64,000 bases of DNA from Rhyzopertha dominica (lineage: Eukaryota > Arthropoda > Insecta > Coleoptera > Bostrichidae). The first letter of the stretch is position 1. The number at the start of each line of letters is the position of its first letter. A model generated the notes under the pieces. It had not been told where the DNA came from, searched no databases, and saw only the letters and a program-made list of their open reading frames with translations. A program made the translations under genes and the position numbers. The stretch spans positions 868,001 through 932,000 of the forward strand of contig QCXZ01000047.1 of the NCBI GenBank assembly GCA_025024175.1, in the 5' to 3' direction. Of the stretch, positions 32,067 to 43,939 are shown one piece after another.

Positions 32067-32620
32067 TTGACAAACCGCTGTCAAAAAACGGCCAACCGCT
32101 GGTTCGGACCGCCAGGACGAAAAGAAAACGCCTATTCTCTCGAAAGGATGTGTTTATTAGACATAATAAAGAGTTTTTCAGCTTCTTTACAGTTTGGATT
32201 AATCGATGTAGTGGAGAAATGCTTTGAATTAACTGCATTTGACAACTTAGATTCGAATATTAGAAGTATGTTTATGTTACTGAAAGACTCCTTTAAACAG
32301 TTACAAACTGAGTATAAAAGACATAAATTCTTCACAAATAACAAAAATCTAATCACTACCGTTGACCATACACTTGGAAAATGTGAAACTTTACTTACGC
32401 ACCTTTGCATTCAACTTTACGCATGTTTCTAGAAATTCTTGACGTTTTCAATAAAATTATTGCATATCAAGACGAACTTAACGGATCTGATAATTTATGT
32501 AACATAGTAAATGGTTTATTATTTAAATCAGTTTTTAAGAGCCACAAAGACAATTCAGCTGTTATGCTGCCTTTAATTCTGTATTTCGATGATTGTTGAA
32601 GCGTCGAATAAATGTCCTTA
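32067..32620 (+). pseudogene. unrecognised coding fragment, frameshifted
   Basis: Two adjoining frames read MFMLLKDSFKQLQTEYKRHK, then, after a frame change, LEILDVFNKIIAYQDELNGS and AVMLPLILYFDDC. The pattern, a helical region followed by 'LILYFDD', resembles a widespread uncharacterised protein of animal genomes that is usually transposon-associated, but I cannot name a family. It is decayed: frameshift, no start, no stop in a common frame. Confidence 0.35.
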
Positions 32621-32663
32621 TACTGTAATATAATGTTTTTATTTATTGCAAATCAGGTTCAGG

Positions 32664-32700
32664 CGACGCGTTTCGAAAGTTTCACAACTCTCATCTTCGG
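32664..32700 (-). ncRNA. degenerate hammerhead-like motif
   Basis: On the minus strand the order is CCGAAGA, a stem GAGAGTT/AACTTTC, GAAA, then CGCGTC. This is the hammerhead core order with one core change (CUGANGA to CCGAAGA) and a very short palindromic stem III. Such motifs mark the repeats of Penelope-like elements. A second, poorer, inverted copy lies at about 32750-32795. Confidence 0.4.
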
Positions 32701-33327
32701 GCTGTCGAAAGTCAACAAACAAAATGTTCTAGATGGATGTGTGAGAATTTGATAGACAGCCCAAAGATGATAGTTGTGAAGCTGTCGATGGCTTCAAAGT
32801 AATGACGAATATGTTTATATTAAGTTAACAATTGTAGTTGCTAATTATTTCTGCATGTTTTATCGTACAAAAAATGTGACGCATATATGTAAACCCCAGA
32901 AGACATAAACTCCCTTATGAAAAAATATAACTATACTATCCACCTAAATGAACATTCGTTTGGTAGTAAGCAAAAGTGCGCTTTTAATAATCTTTCTGAT
33001 TTTCATGTATACGAAAATGTTGCTTGTGATATAATGCTAATGCATGACATGTTTGAGGGAATAGATTAGTATGAAATTGCAAGAAAAAATTATTTTTCTC
33101 TGGAACTGCACACCTAAAAATTTTTGTTTGTTCCCAAATAAGCAAGCAAATCATGATAATAATTAAAAAAATACAGTATACTTCGCATTTCAATTTACCA
33201 TTGTCTTATTTTAAATATACGATTTATGTGAATTCAACCTTATGGGTTTCTTTGATGCGAGAGAAATGCCATGCTTCATATAAAGTAACTGACTGTTCTA
33301 TTAAAGATGTGACAGATTCGTTACAAA

Positions 33328-33572
33328 TAACGGAGATGTCCAAAGTAAGTATATCAATATTTGATCTAAACAACATCAATATTTATATACATACCTGTAC
33401 CGCCATTTATTTGATTTGAAACAACCATTTTGTGAGTTAGAGTATTATATATTATAAAATTAATAACAAATAACGGAGATGTAAGTATATTAATATTTGA
33501 GTTAAACAGTATTAACATTCATATACATACCACCATTTATCTGATTTGAAACGACCATTTTGTCATTTACAG
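33328..33572. repeat. local tandem duplication
   Basis: Two adjacent diverged copies (about 33328-33440 and 33467-33572) share AAATAACGGAGATGT, AAGTATAT, ATATACATACC and CCATTTATCTGATTTGAAAC. No coding role is evident. Confidence 0.6.
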
Positions 33573-33960
33573 TATTTATCCTATTAAATCATGAAAATGT
33601 AGATATGACATGTTTTCTGGGCTGCTTCCCACGTTGCTTGTTTGGGCTTGACGTTTCGACACTCAGGTCGGTGTCTTCCTCAGAAGTAGCTCTGAATTTC
33701 AGAATTCAAGGCGTCAAGACCAAACAAACAATGTGGGAAGCAGCCCGGAAAACATGTCATCGACGGAAGCCTTCAAACTCAAATGTAGATTATGTAATGC
33801 TTAGCCGGAATAACCCCATTCATGCGACCACCACATGTACCGCTCGCGGAGGCCTGGATATTCCTGCTGCTCAGACAAACGCTGCACCATCGCAACTTGC
33901 AGGACCCGCAAGGAATTTCCAAGGAAATAATGTTTTTGTTTTGAATTATTAATTAAGTTG
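33573..33960. repeat. retroelement terminal-repeat relic around hammerhead
   Basis: This region carries the hammerhead above and the inverted words GACATGTTTTCTGGGCTGC and GCAGCCCGGAAAACATGTC about 100 bp apart. It looks like a remnant of a Penelope-like terminal repeat. The open frame across it (33560-33952) shows no family similarity and is probably fortuitous. Confidence 0.45.
33648..33683 (-). ncRNA. hammerhead ribozyme motif
   Basis: On the minus strand: core CUGAGGA, stem II GACAC/GTGTC with an 8-base loop, GAAA, then CGTC with the expected cleavage after GUC. The minimal palindromic stem III (ACGU) is typical of the dimeric hammerheads found in Penelope-like elements and retrozymes. 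Surrounding DNA (33600-33780) has inverted words such as GGGCTGCTTCCCAC / GTGGGAAGCAGCCC, which supports a retroelement end. Confidence 0.6.
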
Positions 33961-34359
33961 TCATTTTTTCAAAAAATATAAAATTATAATTTCTACCACT
34001 AGTACGAATATGTTTATTTCCTGACATCCCCTTTAAAGTACAGATGAATTACGACGTTATACATACATACCTATTAATACTTGCTATTTCTGCACTTTAC
34101 ATTTAGAAATTAACAATTTTTAAACCTGTTTTATATGTACAGGGTCCGCCACCATAAACTCCCCAGGCTCATATGTTCATTCTTTTTTTAGGTACAAGTT
34201 ATATGTCAAATTGTAGGCGTTTCTACACTGAGAAAAATATTGTCGTAATCCGTGCAAAGTTGTATTGTAAAGCCGTAAGTTGTACGGTGAACAAAAATAT
34301 AGTAGTGTCAGCGACAAAACATAGTAACAGCAAATGACCATTTGGTTGGGATACAAAAA

Positions 34360-34360
<1 letters not shown>

Positions 34361-34412
<52 letters not shown>
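34361..34412. repeat. AT dinucleotide microsatellite
   Basis: About 50 bp of alternating A and T, with a few AAAT interruptions at the edges. Confidence 0.95.
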
Positions 34413-34418
<6 letters not shown>

Positions 34419-36685
34419 TAAATGTTTTGCGACATGTACAGGTATTTATTGATTGTTACTATAAAGTAAGTACTCATGACAAAAAAAGAAAATAGATGTT
34501 TTGTAATGGTTGCATTGAAGTTTTTAATGCAACTTTTTGATAATCGAAACTAACTACTGCCTGGTGGCAAAAGAACGATTTGTAACCATAGCGTTTTGTA
34601 TTCTGCACTCTTCAGGAAAATCTTTAATATATTTGCAGCAAAATGTTTTGTAAAAATATTTGTCACTTTGGTTGCCTAAGTGCATGGGTTGCTTCCGTGA
34701 GAAATTTCATTTTGTAAATGCAGCAAAGCATAGGTACTTTGAATATTTTGTCAGAATGGTTGCCTATGTATGAGAAGTATTTCTATATTCAATGGTGTCA
34801 CGCAAGATGTTTGGCGAGATATTGATGAAGCACATGTAATGCTGGGCATTTGCTGCAATTGGTTGCCGAATCACTTTTATAGGTACTCACAAATTAAGCT
34901 TACGCATTTTGTTCAAAATGTTACTGTATGTAACTATACCTTTGTTGAACAATAACATATTTTGTTAACTATACATTTGCCTGTGTTTTTGAACACCCGA
35001 GGGCGGAGGTTGCAATTTAAAAAAAATACTGCATTTAGAATCTATAGTTATCGAGCAGAGCCTTAACAAGAATAGTATTGTAATTGTATTGTAAAACGAA
35101 AAATATACGTTACAGCCTTGATTATAATATTCCTTATAGATGTATCAGTCAAACGGGGGATTAGACAGCGCAGTTTGCAGTGTTTCATGGCAGCGATAGA
35201 TGTCCCAGTATGCCCGATTAATGAATAAACTTGAAATATTGCACTGCGAACGACCACAACTGACCTTGACGGCACATTCAGGGAGCGACGAAGAAACCGC
35301 CGAAAATATTGGTATATACCTATGTGCCGCGTTTCGCTCCGCGCATCGTGTGCGTGGGCGACACTATCCCGTATTTTTTGTAATTGTGCGATTGCGAAGC
35401 CCGACGATGCGATGCCGGGGCTCGGTTATGATTGTCCCGTAATTTTGCTAATCCAGTATTTATCAAGATGCAACAGAAGTATAAACGTAGCATATAATGT
35501 GCGCGTGAGTTCCAAAGTTTCCGTTCCAATTTATTTTAATGCCTATCGCTTTTTAATTTTACGAAAGAATTGGATGTATTAAAAGTCAGCGCATCGGATG
35601 TACAATTTCTAATTGCATTCATTTTCAGTGATCGCGAAAAATGCAAATTTGCACTTACCTGCATAGGTATGCAAATCTCCCTCTTTTAATCATGCGTTAA
35701 ATACATATTATGGCACTTATACCATCTCGTAAAATTCACAACTAAAGGACGGGATGCTTTAAAAATAGTGAAATAGCGTAAATCGTTACTCAGAGTACTG
35801 TAGGTACCTATACCTTTATAGAAGTATTCCTACTTGGACACATGTAGTTATAGACCTATACGTCGGAAAACCAAATTTATTAAAAAATATCGACTGATCA
35901 GCAAAAGTTTAATTTTTAAATTTAAATTATTTTTGTACAAAAAATTTCTATGATCCTGCTATACTGTAGTTACGGATTAGCGAGCTGCGCGTTTGGGTCC
36001 AATATTACTATATTCATGGCCTATGGATTAATCACATCTCTCGATCTTCATAGTTTTATATGTATAAAAAAACAATAAATTCTGCCTTAAAAATTTAATT
36101 CGCATAACTATGCTAGTATACAGATAAACTATAACAATATCCCTTAACAGACTTCCACACATGAAATCTAAAACACTAAGATATTTATAAATAATAAACC
36201 TATCGGTTATACGAAATTGTATATTGTAAAGGTAGTTTTATTTGAATAAAATTTAAATCCTCTGCTTAGTTACAAAAAATATTGCGATACTCAACCTAGG
36301 ACTACGAGGAAAATTGCATGGCAAAAAAACCTCGATTTTCGTCCTTAACAAAGCTAATATGTTTTATAAAGTATCTAATATAAGTATCCATGGTAAGAAA
36401 GTACGTTGAAACAAAGCCGATATGTATGTACCTATCCAAAAGAACACTTCCTTGTAAACAGACATAAGTACTCCAGTTTTGAATACATTAGTTATAAAAT
36501 ATATAATAAGCACTAATTACTCTAATCTGAATATTGAATTGTGCACTTCAGCATCTTTATATACACATGCTATATTGGAGAAAATACAAAATAAAACAGC
36601 CTCGTGCCTAAGCAACTCGTGGCGAAAGACCCAAAATTCAAATAAAACTTCATTTAACTATTGGTGCTTATGAATTCTTAGTTTA
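34413..36685. other. no gene recognised
   Basis: A 2.3-kb stretch without a supportable gene. A GC-richer patch at 35200-35450 contains short overlapping frames on both strands, none with a recognisable domain. No terminal repeats were paired. Confidence 0.35.
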
Positions 36686-36699
36686 GATACAAATTTATC

Positions 36700-37838
36700 T
36701 TTCTGACGCTCATCACTTCCAGACAATTTACACTTTTTATGAATTTTGCATAGAATCAGTCTTTGAATAATGAAAAGTCTATGTTCGTAACAACTACTAT
36801 TTGCATCTAACCAGATATTCTTTTGTAATTTTGAGTTTCCGTATAAGTCTTGCTTCTAAAGTATGACTTAGGCGACTTTTATAATAAATGGAAGGGTAAT
36901 GTTTTTCAAATTCTTCTAGGCACAATTCTACAATTCGGCTAAATTGTTTGGATGGAACCATAAGACCCCCATCTGAAATATTTTCATAGGTTTTATTAAT
37001 TATAAAAAGTTGTCTGCCATCTTTTAAAAAACTATCAGTCGTTAAACTAGATTTACAACTACTGCAATTGAATTCGTCTTAACATTTTTTGGCCAAATAT
37101 CACGCAAAATAATTTGCAGCACAATCTTCTATTGTAATGTTTTGTCCATTTCCCGTTTCTGAATCTGATTCTGATGGAGTGCTTGTTGTCGAACTTGATT
37201 CTTCTTCACCGTCTTTACTTGTGGGCGTAGAATGTGGTTCGTATATTTGAGGAATATCAAACACATCTTGTTCATCCTCACAATTTGCCGAACGCGGAGG
37301 TTTAAGCAACGTGTTGATTGCGTTACTACGAAATATAGTGCGTATAATTCTAGCGGTTGGATTCTTATTGTATCCACCTTTTTGACGATATATCGAAAAT
37401 GAGTTTTCTATTACGTCTTGATTTAACCTATTAGTCAATAAAAAGACATTCCGCAAACCTTTTCTTCTTCAAAGAAAAGCAAAATCGCGTTGATTGTCTG
37501 AACGAAGCCATCAAAACAAGGTGGCCGACTTTGCCTCTTTGTTCGATTGTCGATTTTTTGTAACTGTGAAAAAATTATTTTGCACTCTTGTAAATGATTG
37601 TAAACTATTGAATTGTCGGTTAGTGCGCTTGAATACGGATTTTACTGAAAACAGTCTTACTATTTAAACAATCAAAGAGTTTGTCAATACGATCAACAAA
37701 TGCTGCTGTATTTTCTGCGGTACTACTTTGTAATTGACCAGTAGCTAAACAGGTTCGTATGGCTGCTGCCATGGAATGACTGAAAATCTGCGTGGCAAGT
37801 TTAACGCTCATTTTGACTACGAATTTTGGAAACATGTT
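36700..37838 (-). pseudogene. P-element (THAP9-like) transposase, C-terminal part
   Basis: With two frameshifts and several stops the minus strand reads as the C-terminal region of a P-element-type transposase: VKLATQIFSHSMAAAIRTCL, DRIDKLFDCLNSKTVFSK, RNVFLLTNRLNQDVIENSFS, YRQKGGYNKNPTARIIRT, an acidic Ser-rich insert, then AANYFA and, past a stop, NCSSCKSSLTT and LMVPSKQFSRIVELCLEEFE. These segments follow the family order. The upstream side is cut by a foldback element at 37839. A THAP-like exon in the same orientation lies at 40331-40813. Confidence 0.75.
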
Positions 37839-38664
37839 TTAGGCAAGTTGTAATATCGAAAAAATAGTATTTGATGAGTAGGGGAACCCTAAACCGCGAG
37901 TCAGGCAGAGTGATTAAGGTTATTTGCAAAAAAACAACCAGAAATACCTGTATATTTTTGGCAACTTTTATTTTAGTTTTTTATATAGTCTAAATATAAA
38001 AACGCCAGACTATTTTGCTTAAAAAATCTAGTTTTTCAAGAATTTTCATAACACATTTTTGCTATTAAATAATAATATTTTTAAATTCTTTGAATTTCAC
38101 TGTTTCATTACTGTTGGGGTAACCATTACTATTTAGTTACTAATGATTTACACATTTAAATGTATTTAAATTATTTTTTTTAAATCAACTGACAAGGCCA
38201 GGGCCAGGTCTCGATAAACTGTCTCTTTCTTATTAGCGGCTACGCCTATGATTTCTTTTTTACATTCGTTGAAATATTTTTACTTGTTTCAGGGAGTTAT
38301 TAAAAACCTTTGAATTCGTCTGGCGAGTTCCACATATTTTCAATATTCATGACCTATAAAAATTTCAGAAAGCCTAAAGTATGTTTTGGTATTCATTAAT
38401 AAAATACCTTTACAGGCGAAAGGTCGTATTATATAACCGATAAAATAGCCAGGCGCTTTTATATTTGGACTATACATAAACTAAAATAAAAAATGAAAAA
38501 AATCCAAGTTTCCTAAAATATATTTTTCTGGTTGATTTTTTTTGCAATTATTTCATATGCTGCGCAGTTGCGAAATAACCGCAATCACCTGACCTGACCT
38601 GACTCACGGTTTAAGGTTTTCCTATTCATCAAATACTATTTTTTCGATATTACAACTTGCCTAA
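37839..38664. mobile_element. foldback element with long inverted ends, 8-bp target
   Basis: Both ends carry TTAGGCAAGTTGTAATATCG in inverted orientation. Similarity continues inwards for about 200 bp with small gaps (for example TTTTATTTTAGTTT and AAATATAAAA.CGCC). Both flanks carry AACATGTT (37831-37838 and 38665-38672), an 8-bp duplication that is itself a palindrome. The centre has no gene. The 8-bp duplication fits hAT- or P-type insertion. It interrupts the P-element pseudogene. Confidence 0.75.
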
Positions 38665-38672
38665 AACATGTT

Positions 38673-40330
38673 CGTTGCCAGCTCTACGACTATATGTAGG
38701 TAACTTCAACATTGTCGTTAAATGTGCATAAAAGTCATGAATTTAATTTTCACATGTTAAGGGCTGTTTTGTTCCACATTTTTAATATCTACACAATTAG
38801 TAATTGTTAATATATGAGAACAAATAACTAGTACTTTGTTAGGTTACTCAGTTACCTACATAACTTGAAAATCTGAACGATAAAATTGCTTTTCGAAAAG
38901 TAAAAATGCAGATATTAACAATATCTACAGCACATACCTTGTAACGGTCATTTAATTTCGTAATGTTCTTTTTTTAAGCTCTTCTATTAACAGTCTTTTA
39001 GGTGATTAAGTTTCACTAACGATGCATTTTTCCAATTATATTTTTGTTGTCATTTTGCTTACATTGGTACGTAACGCTAAAACGCTAATTCGGCGGTTTA
39101 ATTCAAAATAAGTTTATCCGATTGCGGCATCCCGTTCTACATCGAAAATATCTTCACCTTGGTTTCTTGCGCCTGAATGTGGCCTTCTTTTACCTGTCAG
39201 GTATCAGTACACTAGTTGAACTGAGGGTCTGAGTGAACGCTGAAAAGCGGGGACGTAGTAAAATAAATTTCGGTAAAATTCCAACTGCATAAAGCAGGAT
39301 TTAATATTTTACTACAAATTGTTGTCGTCGACATTTTGGTATTTGATTTCGTGGGTGAGATTTAGTAATATTTCGAGACCCTTAGTCTTCGTCGATAATA
39401 ACAATCAGCTGACGCTGGATTCGCCCAATTCACTACAGCAGCCATATTTCCTGACTTAACAATCTTCAGTTTAATAAATCCGAGTGTGAAAAGCCCGCCT
39501 CCATATAGGGTAAGTGTCGAACCTAGGAATTTCTTTATATCTAACTATCCATTCGTTAGGCTTTTTTTTTTCTACTTACCTGGCAAAGAAAATCAAAGAG
39601 AAAACAGAGCTAGGTCAACTGGACTTACGCAACCCCCTGTGGAAAATTCAGTGTTTTCCGGGATTGGTCTGGTTGAGTATCCAATCTGAGACGAAGCAGC
39701 GGCGATAGATCTGAGTCTGGCTTGACTTACGTAACCATCCAGTGTACATTAAGCTCTGCCCTGAAGGATGTGGTATCTGTCTCTATCTTGGACCTAGGCT
39801 GAGTACAAAATTTTCGTTGTGTCGTCTTACTTACCTCACATCATTCATTTGAAGTGATCGCTAAGACTTTTGTGTGTATTACTATTTTGTATTGACTGCC
39901 ATAGTGGAGATCACGCCGAATCGAGAATTCATTTCGTGTTTCATAGCATTGCGTACTTACATTTTAAGATAATACGTACCTTTCAGTTACCGGTCAAGTT
40001 ATTTGTAAAAGAATCGATTGATTTATTACTTACCTGATTATTTTGTATTTTCTCATTATCCCTTGTAACGTAGTTTTTTTGTATAGTTTATATTGCATTG
40101 GATATATATATTTGTGGCGTTTGTACTAATTGATAACACTTTAAACTTTATTTCGAAGCCTTGTGCTATTGGTTTTCCAACGATTGTAAATATGAAAGCG
40201 CACTCATATGTTTGGAAATTGCAGTAAACACTGGGATTCACTTGATTTAGTACATCCGGCTTTATATCTAATAAATTTAAGTTCAAAAAGTTCATTAAAA
40301 TTTAATTTCAATCAAGGTGTGTCACTAATT
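38673..40330. other. no gene recognised
   Basis: About 1.65 kb of mixed sequence. Around 39590-39800 two similar phrases (GGACTTACGCAACCCC and TTGACTTACGTAACCATCC) recur, suggesting an old repeat. The region may include decayed middle exons of the P-element, but I cannot read them. Confidence 0.3.
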
Positions 40331-40813
40331 TTACTTCTGTAATAAACGCTTAGTAATAGGTTTTTTTTTTGTTATTTCCGCTAACCTACTGTCGCTGTTA
40401 TTTTGATAATTTTTTGTCAGTGACTTATCGAAAAACTTTGTTGGGCTTAAAATTATCTGGCGCCTTGGCTCTCTTTTTAATTTTGAAATTAGCTGTAAAG
40501 TTTGAACCCAGCCCACTCCTACAGCTAGTCGTGGTATTTGCCCATTGCGTGAGCGGTATACACCTGTATAATTCTTTTGCAGTTCAATAATCATTTTTGT
40601 TTCCTTTTCTGTTTTTATAAAATTACGTTTTTGTAATACGTGATAACCTGAATTAACTATCCATTGTCGGGTGCGGTACTCATCTTTAACGGGAAATCGA
40701 AACAATCGCAATTTCTGGGATTCTCTCTTGCTTCCGCGGCAGTTCACATATGCACAAACACTTGGCATTCTATTACAATTTGTTTTTAAGACAAAGAAAT
40801 TTAAAAACGCCAA
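40331..40813 (-). pseudogene. THAP-domain exon, probably of the P-element relic
   Basis: From an internal Met the minus strand reads MPSVCAYVNCRGSKRESQKL, then RLFRFPVKDEYRTRQWIVNS. The spaced CxxxxC followed by FRFP and a Trp is the start of a THAP zinc-binding DNA-binding domain. The second half of the domain (including the C-terminal AVPTIF-like box) is not clear; the rest is Lys-rich. THAP domains form the N-terminus of P-element-type transposases, and the orientation agrees with 36700-37838. Confidence 0.5.
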
Positions 40814-42247
40814 TATAATACAGAGGTAGTAGCTTATTAAAAGACCTTACAGCACACAGTGCCTGGGTGAAATGAAGGGATACTCGAGTTACCAGATATA
40901 GGTAAACGATATACCGAAATTTTTATGGTAAGTGCGGCCTATTAAAGATGTCATAAATAAAGATATCATAAATAAACCTTGACGCGACCCTTCAGATACT
41001 TAAATATATAGCCTATACACGACGCTCGCATGTATTAGCGAGAAACCAAGGCATTTTTTTTCATCGCAAGTAATCCTTCAAGTATGTAGATACCTATTAC
41101 TATAATACAATTTCCAATTGAATTCTAGGTACAAATGACAACCACAAATTTTCGGAGGTGTTGTCATTGCGTTTACTACTCCAGAATTAGAATATTACAG
41201 TGATTATAAATTCGATGTTCACCCTTGGGATCTCGGAAATAGTAAGAGATGCATAATAACTTGAATGGGGGCCAAGTAGCATACAAGGGCACTGAAAAAT
41301 ATCCCGTTTCGAAGTCTGTATTCTGATCTTTCGAATTTTAAATACTTAAAAAAAAACAAAAATTTCCAATTTCCGTCTTTCATTTTTCGAGGGTTAACAT
41401 TGGTACAATCACATCAAAACTTTCACATGAGACAGTCACATGTGTAATACATCAAACAATACTACAAAATAATGAGTTCAGTGAAATAAAAATCCAAGAT
41501 TGCCGCCAAAAAAAAACCAAAATTGGTGATGATAACACCGCCGCCGCAACGAAAGGTGATTAAAAAACTCAATGCAGCGTTGGAGAGAAGTCGTACAAAC
41601 GCCTGTGCTATGTTGTACGTATAAGTGTTGTATGTATGTTTTCTTTTCAAATATCCCAAAATTTCTAAACAGCCTATTACTCAGTATCCGTGTAGATATG
41701 CTACTTTACCCTCGTTTAAGTCACTCTGTATCTTTTACCATTTCTGGATTGTAAGGGTGAGCATCGAATTTATAATATCTTGTTATACATATTATCAAAT
41801 GTCATATAAGTAATCGTATAAATACAATTTCTGGGATTACTGAAAGAAATTCAATCAGTTTCACGAAGCTAATACATTATAATATTCTTATATAAGGTAA
41901 AACTGTTTTACATCGACAATGTGTACCTTTTATTTAGATAATAAATAATAAGGGCCATCAAGATCATAAATAATAAGTGCTTTATAACTGTTTAGACGAT
42001 TACTTTTTCGTCCTCTTGTAAACCAAATCTTTTTTATAATCTGTCTACATGATAGGTCAAACCCAAACCTTGCCACAGGCCACAGGTTTACAGTAATACG
42101 CAACAATTTACATAGGAACGAACAAAGTACTTTAGTATCAGCCATAAACACAAAATAATGGCCGTAAACATTGCCGTCAGGTGTCAGGTTATACTTAATT
42201 GTGTATAGTTGTGTTAGTAGCGGTTGCGTTGGGTATGAATCCCTTTC
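40814..42247. other. no gene recognised
   Basis: About 1.4 kb of AT-rich DNA with short frames only. Nothing beyond simple A/T runs stands out. Confidence 0.35.
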
Positions 42248-42250
42248 TAA

Positions 42251-42907
42251 AGCCGGGGATAAACGGACGGTGGTTCGTGGTTCGCGGTTTGTGGATCGTG
42301 GATCGTGACAAACTCGACCCTGCTACACGGCGTGTGCGTTTTGCAAATGTGTAGGTTCGTGAAATCTTAAAAGTCAGTTCACAATGGAAAATCGACGAAG
42401 ACAGGTTTCTTTGTGTCCGCTACCTTTCTTGCCAATTTCCTATAATTTGCTAGTAACGACTCCTTCTTTTTCTTTATTGTCTTCAGTGGAATATTCAAAT
42501 TGCTTTCAATTCTCTTCCAGGCATCGTATTTTAAATTTTTATTTTTGTGCTGTGGATGCCGTGGATTCCACAACAATTCTTCGTTTTGATACGCGTCCAA
42601 AAAATTCAACGTCACTTCGTTTGACCACTCCATTTGATTGCCTTTTATCGACTGCGTTTTTCAAGTGTGTAAATGCAGCTCGTACTGATGTCCAAGTCAC
42701 CACAAACCGATATGCTAAACGGCATGTCTTGACTCGCAACTGCGGCGCGTTTCCTTTGACTCGTGTCATTTTACCGACAACTGACGGGAAACGCGATCCA
42801 CGAACCACGAGCTACGAACCACGAGCCACGAACCTATGCTACACGGAGTGAGATCGNCTAGGATCGCGTTGGATCGTTAACGAACCACAGTCCGTTTATC
42901 CGGGCCT
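42251..42907 (-). mobile_element. PIF/Harbinger element 4, internally deleted (657 bp)
   Basis: The inverted ends (left AGCCGGGGATAAACGGAC; right, reversed, AGGCCCGGATAAACGGAC) are flanked by TAA (42248-42250 and 42908-42910). Subterminal DNA is packed with GGTTCGTGG and its reverse CCACGAACC. The transposase is gone; only the MADF exon of the accessory gene remains. An ambiguous base lies at 42857. Confidence 0.8.
42379..42633 (-). pseudogene. MADF exon of deleted Harbinger element 4
   Basis: The exon starts MEWSNEVTLNFLDAYQNEEL and continues with LKYDAWKRIESNLNIPLKTI and LLANYRKLARK, clearly related to exon 1 of the accessory gene in element 1. The exon then runs into terminal DNA and stops after VFVDFPL, so the BESS-bearing second exon is missing. 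The DNA-binding half could still be made if transcribed. Confidence 0.65.
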
Positions 42908-42910
42908 TAA

Positions 42911-43418
42911 GGAGGCGCTCGCGAAAAATTGCCTGCCGCCACGTGTGCTTCGCCATCTAGTAGTCGCTTCCGCAACTACGCCCGCGAAAGGCTCGCCCCC
43001 TGGTTTTCGCCGCCTTTCAGGCGCTGTCCGATTTTTATATGGGCTTGATCACTCTGATCGGAGTAATAAACTCAATGGTTACAGTTAATATGGGCTTTTT
43101 AATTACTGTTTACAAATCCACATCGCCAATATCAATTATACACATATAATGATAACAATACATACATCTGAATGAACCTTAAAATAAGCGCATATAATGG
43201 CAAATTATATACATTATTAATATATTATTTTCATGCAGACACAATTAAAATTCCAGTAACTCCAATATAGTACCTACACAATATATTGTAATATAGTAAT
43301 TATACACGCAATCTAGCAATTTCAAATGCGCAATTACTACAGTTCATGCTGAAATTGAAAAGCGCGCGCGGACAAAATTTAAGACATATATATTTTACAA
43401 ATTACATAATATACACTT
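42911..43418. other. no gene recognised
   Basis: A GC-richer patch (42911-43030) is followed by AT-rich DNA. Nothing identifiable. Confidence 0.35.
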
Positions 43419-43815
43419 TTATGTGTTGGCAAAATTAAATTTTAGTTGGTAAATACGGTTAGGGAAAAGTATGGAAACACTTGCATAGAAACACGGGTAA
43501 AAAATTCGGGAATCATTTTGGCTCACATCATCAGCGCACTGAACCATGAGGTGATATTTTGGGGTGCAACCATTGTCCAATATTCCTAGGGAGAGGATTT
43601 TGGCGTTAGAGGGTATACTCAATTCAAACTGTTGCCGATAATCGTGCAGTTGTGTGGAAGGTCGCGAAATTTTATTGCCGATATAAAGTAAAAGCCAGCA
43701 GTTACTGTCGGTGGTATACAAAAGCAAGTCCTCGATGCACAGTCATGCATGTATGAAGCATTACTTGGTATGCTTCGTCGATGTTGTCAATGCGGGCAGG
43801 GGGAAGTTGTGTAAA
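43419..43815 (-). pseudogene. damaged paralogue of the secreted protein at 48578-49397
   Basis: The frame at 43727-43419 reads YTTDSNCWLLLYIGNKISRP, then IPSNAKILSLGILDNG and PKYHLMVQCADDV. It aligns with the gene at 48578-49397 (TQQWLVLYTGSG; PKNAKLQSMALLERA; RYIAFIAYVDDA): W-L-x-L-Y-x-G, then N-A-K, then Y...DD. Upstream, after an acceptor-like CTTTTCAG, a different frame reads TQLPPARIDNIDEAYQVM, similar in placing to the propeptide of the other gene, so one frameshift separates the parts. No signal-peptide exon was found. It is likely a pseudogene. Confidence 0.45.
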
Positions 43816-43939
43816 TGATGAACTGAAAAGTTAAAGAAAAATGTTGTAAGTCCCACCTGAGAAGTTGTGAGAATGTGGCAATAACTCAGACTCGGGAAGT
43901 GTGCGATCTTGTTTTTAGGTTTTCCTTGGCCGGTCACGT

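Noticed and set aside
33560..33952. A 130-residue plus-strand frame
   Set aside because: It reads through inverted terminal-repeat DNA around the hammerhead and has no family-like pattern.
35063..35582. Several 60-86 residue frames on both strands
   Set aside because: No domain, no splice context and conflicting strands; probably chance frames in a GC-richer patch.
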